Of a DNA stretch of 33,118 bases, positions 1-6,704 are shown piece after piece. Within the stretch, counting starts at the first letter, position 1, and every line of letters begins with the position of its first letter. The stretch is from Bradyrhizobium sp. SSBR45G (lineage in GTDB: Bacteria; Pseudomonadota; Alphaproteobacteria; Rhizobiales; Xanthobacteraceae). Under the pieces are notes generated by a model that worked only from the letters and a program-made list of their open reading frames with translations, did no database searches and was not told the origin of the DNA. Position numbers and translations under genes: made by a program. Location of the stretch: the NCBI RefSeq assembly GCF_030159255.1, contig NZ_BSCT01000059.1, positions 1 through 33,118 of the forward strand, written 5' to 3'.

Positions 1-170
1 ACCCTGAGGAGCCCGCCGAAGGCGGGCGTCTCGAAGGGCGAGGCCCGGATCTCGGGCCTCATGGTTCGAGACGCGCCTTGCGGCGCTCCTCACCATGAGG
101 GGACATCTCCGCAAGTGGCGTTGCCCATCCGCCATGAGCAATGTGCTCATGGTGAGGATTGAGATCTCGC
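1..170. repeat. Palindrome-rich intergenic repeat at the window edge
   Basis: Several perfect stems follow each other: GCCCGCC/GGCGGGC (11-17 and 21-27), GAGGCCCG/CGGGCCTC (40-47 and 53-60) and CTCATGGT/ACCATGAG (58-65 and 92-99). CTCATGGT and its complement recur around 140-155. The pattern resembles the dispersed extragenic palindromes common in Bradyrhizobium genomes; that family assignment is from memory, whereas the stems are directly visible. The short ORFs through it read as low-complexity Arg/Pro/Ala-rich translations and look non-coding. The element may be cut by the window edge. The 100 bases that follow, up to the yiaA/B-like gene, show no feature I can name. Confidence 0.6.
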
Positions 171-270
171 CCCGAGCTCACCCCTCGGACTGAGATTTCC
201 GAGGGAAATGGTAGCCACGCCGCCCGCCAAGGTAACCTGCTGTAAGCGGGGAGAGGCGAAGAGGCGCGGC

Positions 271-546
271 TCACGCCGCCTTCGAGACTTCCATCAGCAG
301 GCGCTCGGCGCGGGCGTCTTCGATGCGGTTGACGAGCTTGCTGCTCTCGTGGCGGTCGCGCAAGGTCTTGGTCAAGGTGACGCAGGTCTGCACCAGCATG
401 ACGATGCCCATCGTCAGATAGCCCTTCATCCAGAGATCGATCGGCATGAAGAACACGCCGAGCGCGACGAGGAAGGCGGACGCGCCGAACGACGCATAAG
501 TGAAGGTGACGAAAGCGCCGCTGTGGGGCTGGACGTTCTGGTTCAT
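271..546 (-). CDS. YiaA/YiaB-like small inner-membrane protein
   Basis: This 91-residue protein has two clear transmembrane helices (about residues 12-34 and 43-62) joined by a short loop. A charged tail rich in Arg, Glu and Lys follows (DRHESSKLVNRIEDARAER). Two helices within about 65 residues plus a soluble tail is the layout of the yiaA/B two-helix family, whose biochemical role is not established. It lies 59 bp downstream of the pspA-like gene on the same strand, so the two are probably co-transcribed. That pairing suggests an envelope or membrane-stress role, which is inference from context. The start ATG at 546 directly precedes the hydrophobic region and no better start is visible. 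Confidence 0.75.
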   Translation of the reverse strand: MNQNVQPHSGAFVTFTYASFGASAFLVALGVFFMPIDLWMKGYLTMGIVMLVQTCVTLTKTLRDRHESSKLVNRIEDARAERLLMEVSKAA

Positions 547-605
547 GGTCGGCTCCTATGATGTGGATGATGGGTTGGATGCGTTGAGATCGGTGGTGAC
601 GAATT

Positions 606-1304
606 TCAGTTCGCCGGAGCGCTGCGGCCGGCCTTCAGCCGCGCCAGCACGTCGTCGGCGGTGGTCTTGATGCGCGGGCCAAACCCTTGCTCGGCAAGCT
701 TCTCCGCGGTGGTGATCGGACCGGTCGCGGCGTCGAGCTCCATCAGCGCCTCGTCGGCGGCCTGCGCCTCGATCTGCCGCTCGCGCAGCCGCCTCAGGGT
801 CGCCTCCGCCTCCGGCAACGTGCATTCGTAGGGACGCGCCGCCTCGATGCCGCCGCGGCGCAAATTGCGCACGGCTTCCGAGGCCCGGGCGATGCGCCGG
901 CCGCGATCGAGCTCGGCGATGCGCGCCTCGGCCCCCGAGACGTGCCTCTTCAAGCGCGCGATCTCGGTGGCAAACAGCGCCCGCGCCGTCCTGGTCGCGT
1001 CGCGCTCAGCTTCGAGGCCGGCGATCGCCTGCGCGGCCTCGCGAGCCAGATCCTCGCGGCCGCCATCGAGCGCGGCAGTGGCGCGCACCTCGAGATCGGC
1101 AATCCGCGCCAGTGTGGCCTCGAGCCGCCTGCCCTCCTGCTGGTCCTGGGCGATGGCCAAGGCCAGCGCCCGCTTGCTGCGCTCGACGGCCGCGGCGGCG
1201 TCACGCATCTGCTGATCCAGGATCACCAGTGCGGTCCGATCCTGCAGCTCCTCCTCCGCAACGGCCACGGTGCCCCGAAACAGCGTCAGAACGGTCTTGA
1301 ACAT
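606..1304 (-). CDS. PspA/IM30-family membrane-stress protein
   Basis: The product is 232 residues, almost entirely charged and helical, with heptad-like Ala/Leu/Glu/Arg stretches. It begins MFKTVLTLFRGTVAVAEEEL, matching the amphipathic N-terminal helix of PspA/IM30 proteins, and continues with the LVILDQQMRDA segment typical of the family. Family members form ESCRT-III-like oligomers on the cytoplasmic face of the inner membrane and help preserve its integrity. I chose the ATG at 1304 rather than the longer frame to 1370: a good GGGAG ribosome site lies just upstream, and the longer frame would run through the operator repeats. The gene is probably the first of a two-gene operon with the YiaA/B-like gene and is divergent from a TetR regulator. 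Confidence 0.85.
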   Translation of the reverse strand: MFKTVLTLFRGTVAVAEEELQDRTALVILDQQMRDAAAAVERSKRALALAIAQDQQEGRRLEATLARIADLEVRATAALDGGREDLAREAAQAIAGLEAERDATRTARALFATEIARLKRHVSGAEARIAELDRGRRIARASEAVRNLRRGGIEAARPYECTLPEAEATLRRLRERQIEAQAADEALMELDAATGPITTAEKLAEQGFGPRIKTTADDVLARLKAGRSAPAN

Positions 1305-1320
1305 TGTGAACTCCCTGCTA

Positions 1321-1392
1321 TGAGCATCGCTCATGAACGAACTTCTAGCGCAAACATGAGCGACGCTCAAGCATTTTTATGAGCGACGCTCA
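1321..1392. promoter_or_regulatory. Triple inverted-repeat operator between pspA-like and tetR genes
   Basis: The 13-bp palindrome TGAGC-N3-GCTCA occurs three times: 1321-1333 (spacer ATC), 1357-1369 (GAC) and 1380-1392 (GAC). On the minus strand, a -35-like TTGAGC (1370 to 1365) and a -10-like TAGAAG (1347 to 1342), 17 bp apart, place the pspA-like promoter over the middle copy, with the first copy near its likely start site. The third copy ends 12 bp before the tetR start codon. This layout would let a dimeric repressor control both directions. The motif and spacing are directly seen; that the adjacent TetR protein binds it is inference. Confidence 0.8.
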
Positions 1393-1404
1393 AGAAAATG
1401 GTTA

Positions 1405-2022
1405 ATGATGTCCAAAACCCTGGAACGACGCGCGAAACAGCGCGAGGCCCTGATCGAGGCCGCCGAGCGGATGATCAAGACCCGGGGTCTGGCCGGCCTG
1501 AAGACGCGCGATCTCGCCCAGGAGATCGGCGTCGCCAATGGCGCGGTCTACAATCTCGTCGCCGACGTCGATGAGCTGGTGCTGATGGTCGGCTCGCGCA
1601 CCCTGGCGCGGCTCGATGCCGAATTGTCGGCTGCCGAGAGCGCCGGCCCGCCCGGCCCCGCCGCCGCGCTGGTGCGCATCGCGATCGCCTATTGCGACTT
1701 CGCCGCCCACAATCTGGAGCTCTGGCGCGCGCTGTTCGAACACCGCATGCCGCCGGAGAAGCCGCTGCCCGACTGGGCGGTTGCCGACCAAATGCATTTG
1801 TTCCGCCACATCCACCAGCCGCTGGCCGCGCTGTTTCCGCAGCGCTCGTTCGACGACATCAGCGTCACCGCGCGCAGTCTGTTTTCCGCCGTGCACGGCA
1901 TGGTCGCGCTCGGCCTGGAGCAGAAGCTGATCGCCGTGCCGCTCGCGGCGCTGCGTCAGCAGATCGCGACCATGGTGCAGGCCATGGTGACCGGGCTGCT
2001 GGAAGAGAAGACGAATCCGTGA
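1405..2022 (+). CDS. TetR/AcrR-family transcriptional regulator
   Basis: This 205-residue protein has an N-terminal TetR helix-turn-helix: EALIEAAERMIKTRGLAGL, then TRDLAQEIGVANGAVYNLV. Its C-terminal ligand and dimerisation region is of the WHG type, with the pattern around ELWRALFEHR and the LFSAVHGMVALGL helix. Family members are repressors released by a small ligand. It diverges from the pspA-like gene, and the shared region holds three identical palindromes, so autoregulation and control of the pspA-yiaA/B-like pair are likely. Two consecutive ATG codons (1405 and 1408) are possible starts and no strong ribosome site precedes either. The ligand cannot be predicted. Confidence 0.9.
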   Translation: MMSKTLERRAKQREALIEAAERMIKTRGLAGLKTRDLAQEIGVANGAVYNLVADVDELVLMVGSRTLARLDAELSAAESAGPPGPAAALVRIAIAYCDFAAHNLELWRALFEHRMPPEKPLPDWAVADQMHLFRHIHQPLAALFPQRSFDDISVTARSLFSAVHGMVALGLEQKLIAVPLAALRQQIATMVQAMVTGLLEEKTNP

Positions 2023-2415
2023 CGAGAGACTGAAACGCGAGCACCGCTTCGCAAGCGAGCGACGTCAGGCGCTTCCGCTGCTAACAATCAAGTCCGGCAA
2101 CCTCTCGCTGCGTCTCTCCTATTCTTGTCTCGCACCGGCGCGAGTTCCATCGGACGTCAGCGCGAATTGAAGGCCGGAACAAACTAACGCCGCATTGCTT
2201 CGCAGTATCATGGCGATGTTCGGACTTGTTCCAGACAAGATGTCGGGAACCGGCCGATCTACTAACAGACTACGGCGCGTGTTAGTCCGCAAGACTTGCG
2301 CACAACTCGACGCGTGGTCAACTCATCCGGTCGGCAGCATCTGCAGTGGATGGCCGCCGCGCGCTCCAAGAAAAAACGCCAATGACGCCAGGACGCGCGA
2401 GCCAAGGGGGAATTC
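2023..2415. other. Intergenic region with inverted repeats upstream of a binding-protein gene
   Basis: I find no convincing gene here; the 74-codon frame at 2195-2419 has no ribosome site and looks random. The region contains ACTAACA/TGTTAGT (2261-2267 and 2280-2286, 12-base spacer) and, just before it, CTTGT/ACAAG around the GGACTTGTTCCAGACAAG stretch. These could be regulator sites or transcript hairpins. A strong ribosome site (AAGGGGGA, 2404-2411) ends the region and sets the GTG start of the next gene. Base composition is less GC-rich than in the flanking genes, as expected for a promoter-bearing spacer. Confidence 0.5.
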
Positions 2416-4047
2416 GTGAGACATTTGCGTGCGCCTAACGACCACCGTGACCCGCCATTCCCGTCCGACTACGACGATAGCCGCCGGCCGCTGTATGAAC
2501 CGTCGTGGCGCGACGAGCACGAGCGACCGACGCCAGCCGAATTTGCGTCACGGTTCGGCGTCCAGGAAGTTCCGCCGCCGCCGCGACAGCGGCGCGCCAT
2601 AGGCTTCCTGAGCATCCTAGGGCTGCTCGCCCTGGCGGCGGGCGTGGCCGGATTTGCCGCGATGAAATTGCCGGCACGTTGGACCGCTGTGCTCTCCCCC
2701 GACAGCCGTGCGGACGTTGCCGTGGCCGCGACGCTGCCGTCATCGCCGGCGCAGGCCCCGCAGGCGCTTGCTCCCGTTCAAGACGGCTTCCCGACGGGAG
2801 CGATTGCGAATGCAGCTGCCATCACAGCGCCCGACCCGAGCGCGCGGTTGAGGGACGAGGACCGCCTGCCGAAGTTCGATCCACGAATGGCTGCGGCGGC
2901 GCCGCAGGCCGGTGCGCAGCCCGCGGTCCAGGGGGTGACGGAGAGCGAGATCCGCTTCGGCATGGCAGCTCCGTTCTCCGGCCCGGCCAAGGAAATGGGC
3001 CATCAGCTCAAGCTCGGCATCGAGCTCGCATTCGCGCAGGCCAACGAGGATGGCGGCGTGAACGGCCGGCAGCTCAAGCTGTACACGGCCGATGATGCCT
3101 ATGAGCCGACCCGAACGCTGAACGCGATGAAGGAGCTCTATGAGCAGCACAAGGTGTTCGGCTTCGTCGAGAATTATGGCAGCCCGACAGCGCTGATCTC
3201 CGTTCCCTACGCGCTCGAACGCCACACCTTGTATTTCGGAGCCTTCACCGGCGCGCCGTCGCTGCGGCGTGATCCGCCGGACCGCTATGTCTTCAACTAC
3301 CGGGCCGGCTACGCCGAGGAGGCCGACGCCCTGGTCCGTTATCTCGTCAAGACCCGCCGGCTGCGTCCGCAGGAGATCGGCGTGCTCACCCAGCAGGACG
3401 CCTATGGCGATGCTGGATGGGACGGCGTGGCCAAGGCGATGCGCGGGCTGCGCGGCGGCAATGCCGGCGAGATCTTCCGCATGAGCTACAACCGCAACAC
3501 CGTCGCTGTCGACGACGCGATCGCGCAGTTGAAGCGACAACGACCAGCGATCAAGGCCGTCGTGCTCGTGGCCACCTTCCGCGCGGCGGCGAAGTTCATC
3601 GAGAAGACGCGCGACAGCCACCCCGACATGATCTACGCCACGATCTCGGGCGTCGGCAGCACCGGGCTCGCCAGCGAGCTGATGGTGCTCGGCCCGCGCT
3701 ATGCCGACGGCGTCATCTGCACCCAGGTCACGCCGGCGGTCGACGGCTACGCCTCCGTCACGCTGAACTACAAGAAGGCGCTGGCCAAATATTTTCCGGG
3801 AGAGCCTGCGGACTACACCTCCCTGGAAGCCTATCTCACCGCCAACGTCCTGATCGAGGGGCTGCGGCGCACCGGACCGGCGGTGGATACGGAAGCGCTG
3901 GTCAACAGTCTCGAGTCGATGCAGAACTACGAGCTGGGCGTCGGCTCGAAGCTGAGCTTTGGCCCCTCCGACCACCAGGCGCTGCACAAGGTGTGGGGAA
4001 CGCAGCTCGACAAGACCGGCCAGTATCACGCCATCGATCTGGAATAG
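2416..4047 (+). CDS. Membrane-anchored LivK-type (branched-chain amino acid type) periplasmic binding protein
   Basis: This 543-residue protein starts at GTG behind a strong AAGGGGGA site. Residues 1-60 are polar, rich in Pro, Arg and Asp, and end in PPPPRQRR. Residues 61-83 form one hydrophobic helix, followed by a low-complexity Ala/Pro linker to about 170. From about 174 a complete Leu/Ile/Val-binding fold runs to the end: the opening EIRFGMAAPFSGPAKEMG, the GGVNGRQLKLYTADDAYEP segment, and the GVLTQQDAYGDAGWDGV hinge region. Typical LivK proteins have a cleaved signal peptide of about 25 residues, so the cytoplasmic extension and uncleaved-looking anchor are unusual. No Liv permease or ATPase gene lies nearby. 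It may be a sensor or a tethered scavenger; its ligand is unknown. Confidence 0.8.
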   Translation: MRHLRAPNDHRDPPFPSDYDDSRRPLYEPSWRDEHERPTPAEFASRFGVQEVPPPPRQRRAIGFLSILGLLALAAGVAGFAAMKLPARWTAVLSPDSRADVAVAATLPSSPAQAPQALAPVQDGFPTGAIANAAAITAPDPSARLRDEDRLPKFDPRMAAAAPQAGAQPAVQGVTESEIRFGMAAPFSGPAKEMGHQLKLGIELAFAQANEDGGVNGRQLKLYTADDAYEPTRTLNAMKELYEQHKVFGFVENYGSPTALISVPYALERHTLYFGAFTGAPSLRRDPPDRYVFNYRAGYAEEADALVRYLVKTRRLRPQEIGVLTQQDAYGDAGWDGVAKAMRGLRGGNAGEIFRMSYNRNTVAVDDAIAQLKRQRPAIKAVVLVATFRAAAKFIEKTRDSHPDMIYATISGVGSTGLASELMVLGPRYADGVICTQVTPAVDGYASVTLNYKKALAKYFPGEPADYTSLEAYLTANVLIEGLRRTGPAVDTEALVNSLESMQNYELGVGSKLSFGPSDHQALHKVWGTQLDKTGQYHAIDLE

Positions 4048-4119
4048 GCGGCCCCGTGAAACGAACCGCGCCACGGCGAAGCGCGTGAACCGGTTGCTTT
4101 CATCGGCCGTTTCGGCCAT

Positions 4120-4179
4120 ATGGCGCGCATGATCAAGGCCGATACCATCTGTGCATACACTTGGTGGCGCTCCGTCTAG
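4120..4179 (+). CDS. Putative Trp leader peptide upstream of trpS
   Basis: A short frame reads MARMIKADTICAYTWWRSV then TAG, with an alternative in-frame ATG at 4129. Its two adjacent Trp codons are at 4162-4167, four codons from the stop. It lies 143 bp before the start of a tryptophanyl-tRNA synthetase gene. Tandem Trp codons in a tiny ORF ahead of a Trp-related gene are the hallmark of ribosome-mediated attenuation. No good ribosome site is seen. A possible -35 TTGCTT (4094-4099) and a CATATG -10 candidate (4117-4122) would start the RNA near the ATG at 4129, so translation could be leaderless, as I recall for the trpE leader of Sinorhizobium. Chance occurrence remains possible. Confidence 0.5.
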   Translation: MARMIKADTICAYTWWRSV

Positions 4180-4181
4180 GA

Positions 4182-4319
4182 GCGGCACGGTCTCGTCATT
4201 CTGCAACCGTCGCCGCCGTTCATCGGCCTGCGACGTTGGTTTGCATCCTCGACAGTTCTGCATCCTCACCAGCTCGAAGAGTCCGGTCGAACGGCGGTTC
4301 TCACCTCCCAAGGAGAACC
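4182..4319 (+). promoter_or_regulatory. Possible attenuator: mutually exclusive RNA pairings ahead of trpS
   Basis: Four competing pairings can be read. (a) 4182-4190 with 4207-4216, nine pairs with one bulged C, just after the leader stop codon. (b) A local hairpin at 4204-4238, CAAC-GTCGC with GCGAC-GTTG around an inner GCCG/CGGC stem. (c) CCGCCGTTC (4213-4221) with GAACGGCGG (4289-4297), nine perfect pairs. (d) GGTTCTC (4296-4302) with GAGAACC (4313-4319), which buries half of the trpS Shine-Dalgarno AAGGAGA (4310-4316). Pairing c excludes a, b and d. No U-run follows any stem, so control of translation seems more likely than termination. Which fold dominates during Trp shortage is not resolved by inspection. 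Confidence 0.45.
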
Positions 4320-4322
4320 ACG

Positions 4323-5342
4323 ATGCCACTCTCACTGCCACAACGCCCGGTCATCCTGACCGGCGACAGAACCACCGGCCCCCTGCACCTCGGCCATTAT
4401 GTCGGCTCGCTGCAGAACCGGGTCGCGCTGCAATCCAGCCATCAGCAGTTCCTGCTGCTGGCCGATGCGCAGGCGTTGACCGACAATGCCCATGATCCGG
4501 CGAAGGTCAGCCGGACCATTCTCGAAGTCGCGACCGACTATCTCGCCGTCGGCATCGACCCCGAGCTCACCACGATCTGCCTGCAGTCGCATCTGCCGGC
4601 CCTGGCGGATCTGACGCTGCTCTACATGAACTTCGTCACCGTGGCGCGGCTCGAACGCAACCCGACGATCAAGGATGAGATCCAGGCGCGCGGCTTCGGC
4701 CGCGACATTCCCGCCGGCTTTCTCTGCTATCCCGTCGCCCAGGCCGCCGACATCACCGCCTTCAAAGCGACGATCGTGCCGGTGGGAGAGGATCAGGCGC
4801 CGCTGATCGAGCAGACCAACGAGATCGTCCGCCGCATCAACCGCCAGGCCGGCCGCGACGTGCTGCAGGAAGCCCGCGCGCTGATCCCGAGCGTCGGGCG
4901 CCTGCCGGGCGTCGACGGCAAGGCCAAGATGAGCAAATCGCAGGGCAACACGATTCCGCTTTCCGCCACGGCCGACCAGATCCGCGCCGCCGTTCGGCGC
5001 ATGTTCACCGATCCGCAGCATATCCGGGCCACCGACCCGGGCCGGATCGAAGGCAATGTCGTCTTCACCTATCTCGACGCCTTCGATGCGGATCATGCTG
5101 TGGTCGCCGATCTCAAGGCCCGCTACGTCCGCGGCGGGCTTGGCGACAGCGTGGTGAAGCAGCGCCTGGAGGATGTGCTGCAGGCCGTCCTGGCACCGAT
5201 CCGTGCACGGCGGACCGCCCTCGCGCGCGCCCCCGACCATGTCCTGTCGGTCGTCAGGCGCGGCACCGCGCAGGCCCAGTCCGTCACGGCGGCGACGTTG
5301 CGCGACGTGCGCGCGGCGCTCGGCCTGTTCTCGCTCCACTAG
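4323..5342 (+). CDS. trpS: Tryptophan--tRNA ligase (TrpRS)
   Basis: This 339-residue class I aminoacyl-tRNA synthetase charges tRNA(Trp) with tryptophan in the cytoplasm. The HIGH-type motif is HLGH (residues 22-25, in GPLHLGHYVG), the TrpRS-typical VPVGEDQ is at 153-158, and the KMSKS motif is intact at 202-206. Length matches bacterial TrpRS. I chose the ATG at 4323 because AAGGAGA lies 6 bases upstream and the longer frame from 4161 adds an unrelated Arg/Ser-rich stretch that overlaps the leader ORF. Whether this is the only trpS or an auxiliary copy cannot be told from the window. The leader with tandem Trp codons suggests expression that responds to Trp supply. Confidence 0.93.
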   Translation: MPLSLPQRPVILTGDRTTGPLHLGHYVGSLQNRVALQSSHQQFLLLADAQALTDNAHDPAKVSRTILEVATDYLAVGIDPELTTICLQSHLPALADLTLLYMNFVTVARLERNPTIKDEIQARGFGRDIPAGFLCYPVAQAADITAFKATIVPVGEDQAPLIEQTNEIVRRINRQAGRDVLQEARALIPSVGRLPGVDGKAKMSKSQGNTIPLSATADQIRAAVRRMFTDPQHIRATDPGRIEGNVVFTYLDAFDADHAVVADLKARYVRGGLGDSVVKQRLEDVLQAVLAPIRARRTALARAPDHVLSVVRRGTAQAQSVTAATLRDVRAALGLFSLH

Positions 5343-5343
5343 A

Positions 5344-5388
5344 GCATGATCTTGTCGGAAAACCGGTTTCCACTTTTCCGGATCATGC
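5344..5388. repeat. Palindromic extragenic element after trpS (terminator-like)
   Basis: Two nested stems form one long imperfect hairpin: GCATGATC (5344-5351) with GATCATGC (5381-5388), and CGGAAAA (5356-5362) with TTTTCCG (5374-5380). The element starts immediately after the trpS stop codon, so it may end transcription or protect the 3' end. I recognise near-identical palindromes as dispersed repeats in Rhizobiales genomes; that recognition is from memory and was not searched. Confidence 0.75.
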
Positions 5389-5431
5389 GCGAGCCGTGCC
5401 GGCATTGTCGCCGACACGCTCCGGATGCAAG

Positions 5432-6613
5432 ATGGCCCGGTTCCAAGGCGGGGCTCGAACCAAGGTGAATGACATCGGTCTGACGGCGCTCGATCTCGGC
5501 TTGCGCGGCGCCGCCAGCGGCCTGTTCGTGATGATGGTGCTGGTGCTGGCGAGGCTGCGCCCGGCCAACGCCTCCGCGATTCTCGGCCTGGTGATGTCCG
5601 CCGGCGGCGCTGGGTTTGCGATCGCCACCGCGCCGTTCGTCCCGTCGTCGACCTATTGGTGGACGCTGCCGCTGCTCTCGGCGCAGCCGGTCGTGTTCTG
5701 GCTGTGGGCGCGCGCCGCGTTCGACGACGATTTCGCGCTCCGGCGCTGGCACGGCCTGGTCTGGCTGGCGGTGATCGCGCTCGGCTTCACGGCGTCGCTG
5801 AGCTGGCCGATGTGGCCAGCGCTCACCAAGGTCTGTGCCAAGGGGCTCTCGATCGTGGCGCTCACGTTCTCGCTGCTCGCGATCATGCAGACCGTGACGA
5901 CCTGGCGCGACGATCTGATCGCGCGGCGCCGGCTGCTGCGCATGGCCGTGCTCGCCTTGAACCTCGGCTTCATCGCCTTCATCGCGGCGCCATCGCTGCT
6001 GCCGCTGCCCGTTGCTCCGCTGGGCCTGAAGCCCAATCTCGGCGGCACCAGCAGCTTCGTCACCGCGCTGACGCTCTGCGTGCTGGCAATGCTGGCGAGC
6101 TGGAAGCTGTTCGAGGCCAACGCCGCCGCGGCGCTGCTGCCGGCGACCGTCGCCACTGGCGGCCCGCACGCGCCGCATGAGACGGAGGTGGCGGCCAGCG
6201 AGCCGCCGGCGATCGCGCCCTTGCTGTTGCGCCGGCTCGACCATCTCATGACCGTCGAGCGCATCTATCGGCAGGAGGGGCTGTCGATCGGCGGGCTCGC
6301 GGCCCAGCTCAACGTGCCCGAATATCGGCTGCGGCAGGCGATCAACGAGGGCCTCGGCCACCGCAACTTCAACGCCTTCCTCAACCGCTACCGGATCGAC
6401 GACGCCAAGGCCGCATTGTCCGACCCGAGCCAGCGCGACGTCCCGGTGCTGACGATCGCGATCGATGCCGGCTTCCAGTCGATCGGACCGTTCAACCGCG
6501 CCTTCAAGGCCGCGACAAGCGTGACCCCGACCGAATTCCGGCGGCAGGCCCTGGCGAAGCCGGAGATATCGGCCGAAAACGACGGAGATCGCAGAATTCG
6601 GCAAGCCGACTGA
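5432..6613 (+). CDS. AraC-family regulator with an N-terminal multi-helix membrane domain
   Basis: From the ATG at 5432 the product is 393 residues. About seven hydrophobic helices occupy the first ~240 residues, and an AraC/XylS double helix-turn-helix fills the last ~110: LSIGGLAAQLNVPEYRLRQAI as the first, then IAIDAGFQSIGPFNRAFKAATSVTPTEFRR as the second. Such fusions appear to place the DNA-binding domain on the cytoplasmic face of the membrane sensor. A GTG at 5465 preceded by AAGGCGGGG is an equally possible start and would lose only a polar N-terminus. The stop codon lies inside a set of 21-bp-phased repeats in front of the acyltransferase gene, suggesting that gene is its target. The signal sensed is unknown. 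Confidence 0.85.
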   Translation: MARFQGGARTKVNDIGLTALDLGLRGAASGLFVMMVLVLARLRPANASAILGLVMSAGGAGFAIATAPFVPSSTYWWTLPLLSAQPVVFWLWARAAFDDDFALRRWHGLVWLAVIALGFTASLSWPMWPALTKVCAKGLSIVALTFSLLAIMQTVTTWRDDLIARRRLLRMAVLALNLGFIAFIAAPSLLPLPVAPLGLKPNLGGTSSFVTALTLCVLAMLASWKLFEANAAAALLPATVATGGPHAPHETEVAASEPPAIAPLLLRRLDHLMTVERIYRQEGLSIGGLAAQLNVPEYRLRQAINEGLGHRNFNAFLNRYRIDDAKAALSDPSQRDVPVLTIAIDAGFQSIGPFNRAFKAATSVTPTEFRRQALAKPEISAENDGDRRIRQAD

Positions 6614-6651
6614 AGAATTCGGCTGGCCGAATTCCTGATCCGGCCAACCGG
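6593..6651. promoter_or_regulatory. Three 21-bp-phased boxes, probable AraC-type operator
   Basis: AGAATTCGGCAAGCCGA (6593-6609) and AGAATTCGGCTGGCCGA (6614-6630) differ at only two positions and start 21 bp apart. A degenerate third copy, CTGATCCGGCCAACCGG (6635-6651), follows exactly 21 bp later. The second copy is also part of a perfect palindrome with 9-base arms, GAATTCGGC-TG-GCCGAATTC (6615-6634). Direct repeats two helical turns apart are typical of AraC/XylS operators. The first box overlaps the stop codon of the AraC-type gene, and the array ends 53 bp before the acyltransferase start codon. Confidence 0.7.
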
Positions 6652-6704
6652 ACATGGCGCGTGCGGGCATAGAGGCGAGGCGTCGTCTCTCCGTCGAGGT
6701 CCCC

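Noticed and set aside
2740..4341. Minus-strand 533-codon frame opposite the LivK-type gene
   Set aside because: It is an antisense shadow; composition is not protein-like and the plus strand carries a complete binding-protein fold.
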